From Camarhynchus parvulus (Eukaryota; Chordata; Aves; Passeriformes; Thraupidae), in NCBI RefSeq assembly GCF_901933205.1, contig NC_044584.1, positions 9,279,001 through 9,343,000 on the forward strand: a stretch of 64,000 bases of DNA, given 5' to 3'. The notes beneath the pieces were generated by a model. The model saw nothing but the letters and a program-made list of their open reading frames with translations. It did not search any database and was not told the origin of the DNA. A program made the translations under genes and the position numbers. Below are positions 1 through 51,153 of the stretch, one piece after another; the first letter of the stretch is position 1, and each line of letters starts with the position of its first letter.

Positions 1-2228
1 ACATGAAACAGCATAAATGTCAGACCAAGGATTTATATGAATATTCCTTGAAGGGAAGCAAAGACAAGGAATTAGTTGTTCTCTTGTCCTATTTATTCCC
101 TTTAATTGGATTTATTTTTAAGTGGGCTTTAGTATAGAAATTTCTGCTTCATTTCTTTATTGTATATTGGAATTTCATATCAACAGAGATAAAGCCTGCT
201 TGCCCTACATTAAGAAAATCTATTTAAACCAGTGGAGGTGTGTTCCTTAAACAGCAAAATCTATTTATTTTTAAACTATTTTTTAAACCTAACCTAAATC
301 AGTTCTCAGAGTATTTTAAGGTGCTGAGAACAGAGCAGCAAACAGAGCCAGGATTCAAGATTCTGAGCAATTAGAGCTGCTGATACATCAGGTCTTTGAG
401 GGGGATGTGTGTGCAGGAGACCTGACAGAGCAAGTACAGCACTTGGCCGGTGTTTGGTGCATGCCTCCGAGTCAGACTGAGGAGCTGCTCACTGTTGTCA
501 ACCTTTGATTCATAGAGTTGTGTAAATGGGCAAAAAATTCCTTTCTGTCATGCCAGAGGCCAAATTAAACAGAAATCTGTAAACTGGGAGGGTTATTTAG
601 TCGGGAGGAAGCAACATGAGTTCTGTGATAATGTACTCCTGCAGGTTTATTTTTTTGCAATTTGTTTCGAGGCTGGGTTTTGTTCTGGTTTATTTAATGC
701 CATAAAATAGAATTCTTTCTGCTGAGAAATTGCTTCAAAACTATACCAGCATGTGTGCAAACATGGAATTAGCAGAGGTAAGCAAAGTTGTTGGATGGTT
801 TGGACTAAGAGTGACCACAAAGGCCTGGGTTAATGCTGACCCACCAGCCTGCTCAGAGAATTCTTCATGTCCCCATTCAACCAGGCATTTAAAAAATGTC
901 CTGCAGATATGCAGGAAGGCATATATTGCTTCTTCCCCTCTCCCATCCCAGCTATGCTAATGAAAGCCCAGCATAGCTGAGATTTCCAGATCTGCTATCA
1001 CTGTGGAGAGATGGAAGCAGGCTTGTGCACGTTACTCTGCAGGATTGAGCACTGGGCACTCGTGATTTTTGTAATGGTCGTGGCAGAGTGCAGAACAAAG
1101 AGGTGAGTGCAGAGTCTGCTGGGCAGGTTTGAAAAACACCCTGAACTGCTGGGGAATGGGTGCTGGGAGGCTGGAAGGAGCAGGTGTTGCTGCCAGGGGT
1201 ACTGCTGGGACGCTTCAAGATGTCTTTGATGTACATTGCAGTGGTTAGTGAAGACTTGGGAAGAAAATTACTGAGAAAGATGGAATGAAGCAATGTAAGG
1301 TCTGAATTTATTTCCATAGGTATGAGGAAAGTGTGCCCTTAGGTCTGTGTTTGTGCATCTACAGATTTAAGCTTTTCATGCTTAAAAATCTCCTTTTCCT
1401 TAGGAGCCCTGCAAACACAGACCACTTAAGAAAACATGCATGTTTTGTCTGATCTAATCAACCTCTGTTTTCTCCTTCTTTGAATTATAGTGGAGCTGTA
1501 AAAAATGGAACTGCTTAATTGCTATAGTTCACTAAGAACTCCTACAAAAGAAGCATTTGTTGTCTGGGGAAATTTTATCTCCAGTTCGTTTTATTGTAGA
1601 AGATTCTATCTCGGAAATGCTGTGAATCAGAGATGAAGGGGAGTAATGATGAACTTCAGGAAAACATAAGGAAAATGTGTGGGTGTATGAGTTTGCACAT
1701 GTCTGTAAGCTATAATAGATATGCAAATAGAAAAGCAAGTGCTTGTGGACATGTGGTTTTGCGTTAAATGCGAATTTTATTCATCAGCTCTTTAACACTA
1801 GATTTACACACTTTTAAAAAACCATTCTGACTCATTCCAGAGAACCTTTATCAGCTATTTTATAATGATTTCATTTACCAATCCAATTATAAGCTAGATT
1901 GAACCCTATCTGCTAACACAGGTTAAAATGTTTTTATGCTAGGCAGCTGTTTGATATCTGCAGGTGTGGGAGCACACAACAGAGATGGAAATTAATTAAG
2001 CAAGATGTGGGAGATGGCTGCAGCCCAGTGCTCTGAGCTTGTCAGCCAGGGCAGACACGTGTCAAACACTCTGTGATTAGTTGCAGGACACGTTCCTGAC
2101 TGGCAGCAGGCACCACTCAGGGACTCAGAGCTACAGCTCTGCAGAGCTTGGCTTTGCTCTCTCACTGCTCCCAAGCTGTTCCAGTGGCCCCATATATTGA
2201 TATTATCAGAATTACCCAAGGAATTTCC

Positions 2229-2314
2229 TATTATTACTATATTATTATTATTATTATTATTACTATTACTATTATTATTATTAATTTTTTATTTTATTTT
2301 ATTATTATTATATT
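2229..2314. repeat. ATT trinucleotide microsatellite
   Basis: An imperfect (ATT)n with interrupting C and T-tract stretches over about 86 bp. It is likely polymorphic in length and lies in intron 4. Confidence 0.95.
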
Positions 2315-2863
2315 CCCTGTATAATTCCTACTAAATTATTGTGCATGAACAAACCCGCTCTCACTGCACTTATATTGAACACCTTGTCCTTCTTTAGTGT
2401 TGTGTTATTCTTTAACATCTGTAGCATCTTTGCAGTATTCTGATTTTTGTGTTAATGACAAGGACCACCAGGCGTGGAAGCATAAAGATTTTAGCCTAAT
2501 ACCTGATAGTTCTTATCTATTTTTGTGCTGATACAGTTGCCAGGCAGAGGTGCTGTCTTGTGGCACTCAAGGCTCGCAAGCTATTGTCATAAAAATAGTG
2601 TGTAGGAGCAGTAAGTATATAATTTGAAGGAACGATTGTAATTATCAAATACAATTTAATTTTCCTGTATTTATAGAAAACTGTTAAAAGTGATTCCTTC
2701 CGAAAATGGGGGGAAAAAAGTAAGTAGATTGATATCATGTTCATGTCCAAGTTCCACAACCACACCAGTTACCACGTTCTGAATAGAAAAATTGGATGAA
2801 TTATTAGAATAAAACTTTCTCTGGCAACAATTTTCTAATCATAGGGGTGCAAGAAAATGTAAA

Positions 2864-2905
2864 TGTGTATGTATATATATATATACACACACACATATAT
2901 ATATA
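2864..2905. repeat. Compound TA/CA microsatellite
   Basis: Consecutive (TA)n, (CA)n and (TA)n blocks over about 42 bp, in intron 4. Confidence 0.93.
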
Positions 2906-5179
2906 ACTTCATTTTCATGGATGTCCTCAGTATTAAAGGCAAAACCAAAAAAGCTATTACTGTTGGGGGGAAGATGTTCCTCTTCTTTGCAAAATGTGAA
3001 CTGTGAGGTAATGAAGGTAATGTGCATAGCATGGTTTTGTTCATATTTACTTATGTATGTATGAAATAGGATTTGTTATAATTTCTTGTTGGAAATAATG
3101 TCCTATATCCCTACACAGGATATATGTTCCTTGTACCTGTGTTGAGGGACATCTCCACCATCATCTGCTCCAAGAGGTCACATCATAATGGTGCATTTCC
3201 AATTGCAGCCCTCTGGCAGCCCTTGAAATCTCAGCATAATCTGTTATATTTTCAGGTCACTTCAGGTGTAGTAGCCGTGATTTGGCCCACAGGGATCACC
3301 TCTGTCAGTGCCACCTGCCCAGGGCTTCCTCAGCTGTGTCACCTGGTTCCTGGAGCCAGGGTGAGAGTGCACAGTGACTCTCCAGCTTCATTGGGATAGT
3401 CCAGAAGAGGGAGCTTGAAATTAAAGAGTGAAGGCATTTAAAAGCACCAGAAGGAAATAAATTGTTCAAATATGGGGGCTTTGTTGTGGTTGCCCTTTAT
3501 CACTGGTGGAATTGGCTTCATAATAACAACAGAGCCTTGTTTTGGGGGTGGTGGTTGTTCTTGTGGTGGTGTGTTTCAGTCCAAACTGCAGCAATTTTCT
3601 TTCAGTTACTAAGTTAAGACACTTATTTGTTCAAGTATTAAGTAAAAATACTTATTTTTCCAGCATGGTATCATCCATTGCTTTTCCAGAATTTTGAGAA
3701 AATAATTCATTGTGGGGAAAATAAAAAAATCATAAACTTGTGTGAGACTTTAAAGGCCCATTCTTATATTTAGTCAGCTCGAATACTCCAATCTCATTTC
3801 AGTGACACCAGACCATGAATTTGTCCCAAATGGCCTGAAGTTCATGGTTTGTTGTGCTGAGCCTTTCCTTGGGTCACTTCTATCATGCTCATGCATACAA
3901 ATAACACCTTTGAATTTGTTACAGCATCCTTTTGTGCTTCAAATAATGATGCATTTGGGGACTTCTCAAGATAAAACTTTCAGCAGAGTGTGCTTGCAGC
4001 AGTGCTGTGTTTTTACAGTGTATAATCTCCATAAAGGTCTCTGTCTTTGCATTAGATCCAGTACCTGCAGGCTAAGGAAGGAGTTTCTTAGCACTGTACT
4101 GTACCTCCTAAACCAGAAAGAAGCCTGTGCAGTTTAGTATTTGTGTTTCTCTATACCTATATATATATATTTGTACATTTTATCAACTAGAAAGTGTATT
4201 TTATTGACCCAAGCTCCTCTAGACTTTTGTTTTTTTTCTTTTTTGTTTTCCTTTTGGCATTTAAACTCGTCACTCATCTTGAATCCTAGTTCCAAGATGT
4301 AAATCTTGAGAATGCTCACACACAGAAGACAAGAGAACAAATGTGATTTTATTCAACTGAAATCAACAATGCCTTCTTTTGATTTTAGCTTTTCGCTAAG
4401 AAATGCTATTTTGAAGTAATTTCATTGTGAGAAGCAGATCCTCTGGACTTATCACAGTAGGACAATTAGTCAGTTTCAAAACTTTTGAAGCATTTTAAAT
4501 GGGGAAATGACATCAGCCATTTTCGACAGGAATATTCAGTTTCACCAAACTGTTTTTTTTTTTCCTGAGAAAAATCTTGTTGCCCAATTCCTCCTGAAGG
4601 CCTCCTGGTATGCACAGGCTTTGTTGGTGAGCAGTGCTGTTAGTGATGGGAAGCTGGGACCCAGCCTCTCTGCAATTATTCACGCAGAAGGGCAGATATT
4701 CCTCCTCCGGTGCACAGAGAGCATATTTTCCGTGCATTATGCATGGGATTTGCTCCAGCTGGCCCCTGACTCACACTGCCCTGCCTCCCCCGTGTCTGCG
4801 GCCGGGCTGGGAGCTGGGACCACCTCATCCCTCCCTCTGGGAGCAGCTCCGTGCCAAGCCCGGCTCCCGGCAGGTGGACAGACAGAGAGACAGACAGACA
4901 TCGCTGCTCCCAGCTCCTGCTCACAGCCAGCCTGCTCAGAGCTGGCTGCTCTCACCCAGAGCCTTGCCCAGCTTGGAAACAATCCCCTTCCCTGGGCCCC
5001 TCTTCAGGCTCTGACCACCCTCATCGGGAGGTTTTTTCTCCCTCTCTTGATCAGGTGGTAATTTCCTCCGTTCCCATTTGTGCCTGTTGTCTTAAGAGCA
5101 GTGAGATCTCCCTGATCCTGTTGTCAGAAGAGGCCAAACACAGTTCTCCCCCTTCTCTTCCTCTGCTCTCTGCTCCTTG

Positions 5180-5350
5180 CCCTGGACCATTTTGATGGCC
5201 TCTGTGGACTTGCTCCAGTTTGTCAGTGTCTTTCTGGTGAGGGGGAGCCCAAAACTGGTACCCAAAATGGTGCTTCAGGCTGTCTGAGAGGGAGAAAATC
5301 AATTCCTTCATCTGCTGGCTACAGTTCTGGAGGTACAGCCCAGCCTGCAG
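5180..5350 (-). mobile_element. CR1 retrotransposon fragment (internal part)
   Basis: On the + strand this reads like the reverse complement of the CR1 mid-3' region: 'tggacttgctccagtttgtc', 'agcccaaaactggtacccaa', then 'ctgctggctacagttctgg'. The similarity to avian CR1 is recognisable but diverged, so this is an old copy without its 3' tail. The boundaries are approximate. Confidence 0.6.
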
Positions 5351-5541
5351 TTGCTTTTGAACTGCAGATTATTGAAACCTATGGCTCTGGTCTACAGTGA
5401 AGGACTCTGAGGAGCTGGGGCTGCCCAAAGGGCTGTCCTGTGCCTGAGCCTGGCTTTGGGCACAGTGGGATGGGGCTGAGCATCCACACTGGGCAAGGTT
5501 CCTCCTCTGCCCCCAGTGCCTGCTCTGCCATGGGGCTCCTT

Positions 5542-5565
5542 GGGCAGGTGGGGATGGGCCTGGGG
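5542..5565 (+). other. G-quadruplex motif
   Basis: Four G runs of three or more are separated by loops of 5, 2 and 3 bases, which satisfies the standard G3+N1-7 rule. It lies within a GC-rich part of intron 4, in the sense strand. Confidence 0.7.
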
Positions 5566-6039
5566 ATGCTGAGGGAGCCCTGGGTCTTTGGGAAAGCTTA
5601 GGGGGAGCTGATGGCAAGAAGGGGACCTGAGTTATATTCCCACCAAGCCCTGCCTCTGGGACAAGTGTGGTACAAGCAAGGCCTGGCAGTGGGACTTCAA
5701 TGAGCTGATGATTCTAGGGATGGGTGAGAGAAAAAGAGGCCAAAGCAGGGCCTGTCCTTGAGCCACATTGTTTGTCCCCCTTTTTACCTCTTATTGCAGT
5801 AGTCCATGGCAGAGAGCTTTCCAGATGAAGATCCCTGCAGAGGCTCTCTCTGGAAGCTGCTGCTAACATGTGGAGGATGATGTGACCCATTGGCACGTAG
5901 ATGTGCAGGGCCTGTAAAATGAATTGATGCTCTGCCCATAAAGCTGTACTCTGTTCATTGGGTGTCGTAATTAATGAACCTATAAAGGGACTTCATAAAA
6001 CAGTAAAAATGGAAATACTTCACAGAAATAGAAGATGAT

Positions 6040-6340
6040 AAATTTTTATTTCTTTCTGTTTCATGTGTCTGTTAGTTATGTGGACCTGTGACTCAATACA
6101 TGCTATGGAATTAGACATGGACTTTAGTGTTAACCTGCCATTCACAATATCCTCTCATGTCCAATTTTTATGATCATTATGGTAAAATCAATGCATGTCT
6201 TAATTGTAATATTAACTAATCATCAGCCATTATAATGAAGTAATTAAATACTCTAAATTGTTAATAACTTTGGATGCTGCTATAATTAATTTGTTGCTGC
6301 CGTAGCAGGAAAATAAATTAACAGAAGCAGATGGGTAATG
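6040..6340. promoter_or_regulatory. Candidate conserved non-coding block, rich in homeodomain core motifs
   Basis: An AT-rich but non-repetitive stretch with many ATTA/TAAT cores (for example 'attaactaatcatcagcc', 'gaagtaattaaatac' and 'tataattaatttgttgctgc'). This composition is typical of developmental enhancers in gene introns. It is an inference from motif density only; conservation has not been tested. Confidence 0.25.
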
Positions 6341-9300
6341 TTTTTGTTAAGACTTCAGCACTGACTCTTTCTTAGGTACATGCCTGCCACACCACATATT
6401 TGATTATAGCAATTGTAACCTCGGGGCTGTTAATTTTAAATACCTCTAAAAAGGAATTCTTTTCTTTTACCTGGTTGCAATGCTTTTATTCTCAGTAATC
6501 AGTAAATCATAGTAATGACTCCTGGTGGTTCCAGTATTGTACATTAGCAAGGACTTGCAGCATTCCTAGGAAGAGGGAGTATGGATTGGAGCCTTGTACT
6601 TACACATAGCAGAGACCCTTGCAATTAGTTCAGTGGTAAAGTACTGTGTTTATTCCCTCACTGTACAGATGTTTATTGAAGCCAGTCTGGTTTAAATTTT
6701 GTGCTCTTCATCCTTACAGAGTAGGAGGAGCTGTTGTTAGAACAATTGCTAGAAAGATGTTGTCTTTTCAGGAAATGAATCCTAAGAAAATCTCAGAAGT
6801 ACATAAGAAGACCCCACACAGCCCCACCTCCTATCCTCCCCCCCAGTTCAGAAATCTTAAAATAGTACCCAAAGCTACAGCTAAAGGGAGGTGGAGTTAC
6901 TATCAACTCTGTTTACTAAACTTTAAAGGTATGTAAGTAGGAAAGGTTTAAAATACTTGAATCTTGCTTCTAGGGCAGCCTCATTCCGAGAAAATGTTGC
7001 ATGTCTTTTGTTGAATTATGCCAGAACAGCTCCATATCTTTTAAAGCTGTCCTCAACAACACAGGGCTGGCTTTGTTTTGTTAAAGACATAGCAAAAGAA
7101 GCAAAAACTGCATAGCACAAACATTGAAGGCTTTCTGAGGCTGCCTGCACAATGAAATTGTTCTGATTGAACTCTTGACAAATTATAACCTGCAGGTACA
7201 GCGAGGATTTTCCATTTTTGCCTAACACGTATACATTTTGTCTCTTCCATTTTTCCTTCCCTGCAATGCATTCAGCACAGCAAGGGCTGGAAAGAAATCT
7301 GATTGTGAAACTGATAAATTGTCTTACATAGTTTCCCTATTTTGGCCATTGCCATGGTCTGGTTCTGAAAGTGCTTGGAATTCTCTTTCTCTCGTTTTGT
7401 TTTAACAAGCTTCTTCTCAGTTGCCTATTGCCAGTGCTATATTACCCACAGTGCTCATCATTTTTTTTTCTATCTCCTATTCTACATCAACTCCAAGAGG
7501 CCTCGGTGTAAAAGCAGATGAGATGATTTATTTTTATCACTCACTTTTTCTCGTGAGAAAGAGAACCCCTTGGCCCTGCCTTCTCTACTGGCTTCCTCTT
7601 AGCACAGGCATTTGCTTCTTGGCAAATGGGGTCCATAAAATGCTACTGAATTAAACCAGCAAAGTGTTTCATTATATTTACTCTGCAATCACTGTGATAG
7701 ATCCTTTTCTGGTCTAAATAGGTGCAGTCTCAGTGGTTTGAGGGCAGTTTGCCTTCTTGGCATCAGAAGGGAATTGGCTCAACCTGGCCAGGTGGCCAGG
7801 AGTCCTCAGAGATGCCAGAGAGCAGAGGATCAGCCCCTGTGATTCCAGATCTGATTGCAGTTGTTTGCAATTCCATGTACACTCATGGAAGACACTTCAT
7901 GTGTTAAAACTTGCTGCAAGCCTTTGATATCTTTGACCTTTTGAAAAAAAGTCTTCTAAATTTTGATATTCCCTAAGCAGACAGCTGGTATTTTTTGATT
8001 GAATAGATAGAGATTTCATGTCTAAACGCATTTCTTGGTTTCACTTTGCTGGATTAGCTCACTGCTGCCTGTATGTTCTCTGCTGCTCACAATCTTTTCT
8101 TGTGATTTGTTTTCGAGTGATACTATCAAAAAGGTTGCAAAGAATTAAAGGGGCAGAAATGTCCCTGGAAAACCTTAGTGGTGTCCTGCTAGTGTCTCCC
8201 TTTGGATCTAAACATGGATATTTGGGTGCATACAGTCCCACCTGCAGCTACACAAAAAATTGCCCCGATCCCTTCTGATTGGAAAAAATGCTTGGCTCCC
8301 AAGAGCCACGAGCAACCAGATAGAGATCCTCTGAGAGGAGGTGGGGAAGGCTTAAAAAGCTGCAAAGCCTGTCAAAAACTTTGGCTGTGGAGAGGGTGAA
8401 AAGGGCCCTCCAAGTGCTGATGCTGAGCCCAGGACATGCTGGGTGCAGCACAGCTCTCTTGGTTGCAGCCTCACGAAACAACAGCTCAAATACCAGAACT
8501 GGCGCCCTATTTTCTTCATCTGCCACCTGAACAAGTCATCTGGAAAGAGGGCAAATGATACGTGGTCAACAAAATAAAGAAATCCCTCTGAGCAGTTCTC
8601 ATTTACAGCTCAATCATAAAAATCCTGGCAGAAAATCAAACCATTTCCATATCAGTTGAGCACACAGCATTGCCAGCACGGTCGGTGTCAACAGTGCAGG
8701 GGCAGGAGACAGAGGCTGCTGTGTTCTTGGTGCTGCAGCTCAGACAGAAGATGAAATCATGGTAGTTCAACGTTTGGAGACTTAACTACTGATTTTCTGG
8801 CTTTCTGTTTCTGCTGGAATAAAACCTGCTTGTGCTTGAAAAAAAAAATTGGTTGTTAGGAATGTGTTTGCATGTGTTTGGCCATAATTATTTTAAAAAA
8901 CCTTCAAACACTAGAAATACACCTACTTTTGCAGAGCTGTAGACACAGTATCTGCTTGGTGGTGGGATGGTTGCAGCACTGTGTTTGTAAGGGCTGTTTT
9001 TTGCTGTAATGGCCAGAAAATGATTTTGGATGTCTTATAAACAAGTGCATGGTACAGGGAAAAACAACAGACCATATTTTTGGCCTTGGCTGTATTGTTT
9101 ATGCCTTTAGCAAGCACCACTTACTCAACTTATTCAGTATTTAAAGCTTGTTTTCTCTACATAGTACAGGCCCAGGAACACATGGCTTGAACTAAATATG
9201 CCAGCATCAGACCTTTATTGGGGGGGATGGAAAATAGGTCTGTTTTTTTTCAGTTTCAGATTTTGCCTTGGTTCAGGAACAAATACTTCAAAATTTTGAA

Positions 9301-10942
9301 GTATTTTGGTATATTGATGCTTGGGACATTTTTGTGTTTATTTCAGACACTGAAGATAGAGGGGATAAAAATTTCTAAACCCATTCTACACTTAGTCTGA
9401 ACTGATTCAAAAGCCAGATTTCCTACAGGGATCTTAAGCATTTGGTACTTTGGGAGGTGATAATTTCCAGAAGGGTGGTTTTCTTTGGTGCCATTCTGAA
9501 AGACCCAGTTCTTGGCTGAGAAACTTTGGGGCTGCCTGCTGATCCATATCATTGGAGATCTGAGGGCGTTTAATGAATCTCAAATTGAGCATCCAAAAGC
9601 AGAAACACTTCAACTCATTAATCTCTGCGAGAGATCTTGGCCAAACCATATCAATTAAGAGCAGTAATTCTCCAGCAGAAAAGGAACGTGGTGGTGTGTT
9701 TGCAGTGACAGTTGTGATATTGCTGATTGCTTACATTTATATCAAAGACATGCCCTGGATTCACTTTGGAGTTTTAAATCAACATTACCATAATTTTGGG
9801 TGCCTTGCATGTCTCTGTGTTCATTGTACTTCAGAATAGTTTTTGATGACCTGTCCTTCAAAGGTCTCTTCAAAAATCCAAGTCTTGGTTGAATAAGATT
9901 AAGACTTCACTGGATTAAGATTAAGATTTCACCCCATCATATTTTTGGGAGTAAAGAATATTGGGGTAAATCTGCTGTTGCTGCTAATAGATGTTGGGTG
10001 CATTACCCTGTCAGATGAAACTTTTAGTCTGTGAGTTTCAAAGAAGTTTTTTTTCCTGATAAAATTAAAAGGTGATGTAGAAATAAAATGTGGAACATTT
10101 TGGAGAAGGGTGCAGTGCTATACATAATTTATTGGGCACTGTTTGTACAGTCAATTGTTAAGTTATAAATAAAATAGAAGATTAGCACAAGGATGAAAGG
10201 GTGAAACTGCGGGTAGTTATTTCCTCTGTATTTCTATTTAAAAAAAAAAAAGGAAAAGTTCCCAAGTTTGCTCAAACAGCACATTTTGGTTTGGTTATTG
10301 ATATTCACCGTGTTGTACCTATTTTTGGCGGTATCACATTGGAGACTTTCTGTCTCACAGAGTGCCTTTTCCTCAGTAAATGTTCTGCAGGCTGCAGAGC
10401 CTTTCTCAGAGCTCAGTGAGGAGCCCCAGCACAGCCAAGGTGAAACCAGAGGCAGGCAAACGAGCCTCTGCCACGCTGAATTCCCAGTCCCAGAGCTGCT
10501 GAAGAACAACTGGACTTCCCTCATGGACACAAAGTCCCTTGGGGCTGTTCCAGTTTGGCACCCACCTGTGTGGCTGTTTCTCCAATGGAACCTCAGCTCC
10601 CAATTCCAGCTGGAGCATTGGCACAGGGACCAGCTCCAGGGATCTGTCTGTACCAGGCAGATGGTTCCTGCCAGCAGAGAAATCCCTTGAAGTGGAGAAA
10701 TGCTGAACCTAAGCAAGATCACAAAAATGAGCTTAGTGGATTTAAGATCCATAGACTTTTCAAAATAATTTGTTGTAGGTCTTTGCAGTGGTGCTCAGAA
10801 TGAGGTGAGGAAGAAGTTTCTCCTGGATGCCTCAGAGCAGGCTTTGTATCCATGGCGGGGGTGTTTCCTGAGTGTGAGTAGGAATAGCACAGAGATTGGA
10901 ATCCATGGGCTCTGGATGATTGTGAACAGCAGAGAACATGGC

Positions 10943-11084
10943 CTCCTGTGTGTTTGCTAGGGTCCTTAAATTCACATCTCTCCATTTGAGATTTCACCCT
11001 CTTTGCTTAATGGGAAGATTAACCATATTCCGAAGGCCTCCAAGTGTGCAGCTATATGATAACTTCATGGATTCAAGTCTCTTG
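10943..11084 (+). repeat. Direct repeat, copy 1 (intron 4)
   Basis: About 142 bp that is nearly identical to 12629-12772: I count roughly eight or nine substitutions plus one small indel. Shared runs include 'gagatttcaccctctttgct' and 'tgggaagattaaccatattc', ending 'caagtctcttg'. It is not simple sequence. It could be an intragenic duplication or two insertions of an uncharacterised interspersed element. Confidence 0.9.
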
Positions 11085-12558
11085 TGCTTGGACTTGATGA
11101 AAACAACAGGAGCAAAATAGATAATTTTGTTGTATGTAGGCCATGGGCTGAGCATCCCTTGCAGGTGCTGCAGGAGGTGCCTGGTTTGAAATCTCCCAGT
11201 TCTCCTGCTGGGAGTGGTGCTGACGCAGAGCTGTGATCCTGAGCAAAAACACTCAGGCTGATGAAGAGGAAAGACATAAGCAATTTGAACTTAGGAGTGA
11301 AACATTTCCTAGAACTGAGCCTGAATAAAGTCTGGAACAGCTGAACAGGAAATAAGCTAATAATGGGATTTTACAATATGCATTTCCCATATAAGGCATT
11401 GAAATGTAGCATAGGTTTATGGATTTGGTGGCTGATCTTCTGCCTGTTTTGGTGAAGATCTTAGGTTTCTTCCCTGTTTGTGTAGCTGTGTGTGTGAGGT
11501 CCTTTCTCCACTCCACACTGAAGTGTTTCGTCTCTCCACTGTCGTCAGTGGTCCCTGGATGGGCCATTCTAGGCCAGACCAGGGAAGAGAGCAGTTAACA
11601 ATCCCCTCTTGCTGCCTTTTGTTTTTGTTGGGGAGCTATTTCCTTTAGCCCTTGAGGCTGATGCATAGGAAGGGGAAGAGAGGTGGGGAGCGCCCGTCTC
11701 AGTGTGGTTCATGCTTCTGAAAATAAGTTCCCCAAAATCTGATGTGGGGAAAGGAAGCCCTGGCTCCACAGAGCCTGCTGTCTCCCTCAATAAACAAAGG
11801 ACTGGCTTTGGGCACGTTGCCCATAGTGTTGGTGCAGGGTGTGTTCCCATCCCCACTGCTCTGCCTGGCCTTTTAAGGCGATGTGACAGCGAGCTGGAGA
11901 CGTGGAAAGGTGTGTAATTGTGTGTAATTCAGCTGTGATTAATGAGCACGAGGCTCTTCTGCAGCTTCCCTCTTTCTGCAGCATCGCTTGGATTCCTTCT
12001 CACCAGTAACTCGCTGAGATTTTCAGAGTTTGGCCCCTTCTGCACTGTGAGTGCAATCTCCTGCCAGCTCTTATGCTGCATTAATTTAGAGCCAACTACC
12101 TTTCCAAATGTGCTCTGCACTGTGGAACAGGTTTTGCTTGTAAATGCAAGGCCAGATGTTCAGAAGAGGAGAGCTCCTGTTTGGGCATCTGGCAGTCACT
12201 GCTGGGCCACAAACCCATCACAGCTGAAAATCTGAAATCTCTCTGCTTAGACAACACAGTGCTCAGGCTGGCCAGTTTGTGCACTGCTCTAAGAGGTGCC
12301 TTTCTCCATTTAATTCAGGAGTTCCTTCAAAACAGCTCGCACCAAGTCACAGTCTCAGTTTTAAACCACAGCTCGTGCCTAACAAGTTATTTTGATTTCT
12401 TGCCGAGCAGGGGTTCACTTTCCAGTTATAGCTAATGTTTTCCTTTCCTTTTTCTGCAAAATCTGTTAACAAAGGCTAAATAAACAATGAAGGTAGGTCT
12501 ACTGGCAAGATAAGAAATCGGTCTGATTTATTAATAAGTGTTTCTTTTCTTTTTCCAG

Positions 12559-50682
<38,124 letters not shown>

Positions 50683-51065
50683 ATGATTCCTCTGGAAAGC
50701 TGCCTTCATGTGACCTTGTGCACTTAAAATTTGCTCTGTGCAGCTCCACAGCTTTATGAAGAAAAAAAAAAAAAAAGAAGTGTGCATTTTATGTGTATTT
50801 TTTTCTGTTTATGTCACCTAGTGGATGTCAGCTCAAATCTCTTGTATCATGGAAATGGAAGGATAACTATTTGGGTAAGACTAGCTTTGGGGAAGATTGG
50901 GGCTCTTTTGGGCTCTTGGCTTGCAGACAAGATTTTTACCTATTGTTGGTTCATATTGGTTAAAACTGTGGGTTCAACTATTTAAAATACATATGAATTT
51001 CTGTTTTCTTTATTATCTTTAAAGCTGATCTTACCTTTTGTCAAGGTTCTTTGATCAAGTGATGT

Positions 51066-51153
51066 GAAAGATGTCCCTGCCGTTGGCAGGAGGTTGGAAG
51101 TCAGTGGCCTTTCAGGTCCCTTCCAACCCAAACCAGTCTGTCATTCCGTGATC
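51066..51153 (+). mobile_element. CR1 3' tail inside the PRKAR1B 3' UTR
   Basis: It reads 'gatgtccctgccgttggcag', 'ggcctttcaggtcccttcca' and 'acccaaaccagtctgtcatt', the CR1 terminus in sense orientation. It lies about 380 bp after the stop codon, so it would be part of the mature mRNA if the distal poly(A) site is used. Confidence 0.88.

Larger units (their letters stand above)
1..12558 (+). other. PRKAR1B: PRKAR1B intron 4 (3' part)
   Basis: This is non-coding sequence upstream of exon 5. I looked for the preceding exon, which should encode a peptide ending LDDNER, and did not find it, so it must lie upstream of base 1. The stretch holds an ATT microsatellite at 2229, a TA/CA microsatellite at 2864, a minus-strand CR1 fragment near 5180, a G-quadruplex motif at 5542, an AT-rich homeodomain-motif block near 6040-6340, and the first copy of a direct repeat at 10943. 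Open reading frames here are short or chance-like. Confidence 0.85.

Noticed and set aside
4507..5061. Open frame of 184 codons, + strand
   Set aside because: It is the longest frame in the window but has no recognisable domain, switches from AT-rich to GC-rich composition midway, and overlaps frames on both strands. It lies in an intron with no sign of an exon or retrocopy.
10234..10752. Open frame of 172 codons, - strand
   Set aside because: The translation ends in a poly-Phe run from an A tract, has no family resemblance, and overlaps comparable frames on the + strand. It is chance in a GC-richer patch.
1..12558. Earlier PRKAR1B exons (pseudosubstrate or the exon ending LDDNER)
   Set aside because: I looked for these peptides and for suitable splice sites and saw none. 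They must lie upstream of the window.
50762..50776. A tract after the stop codon as the mRNA 3' end
   Set aside because: No AATAAA or ATTAAA lies within 30 bp upstream. It is a genomic A run inside the UTR.
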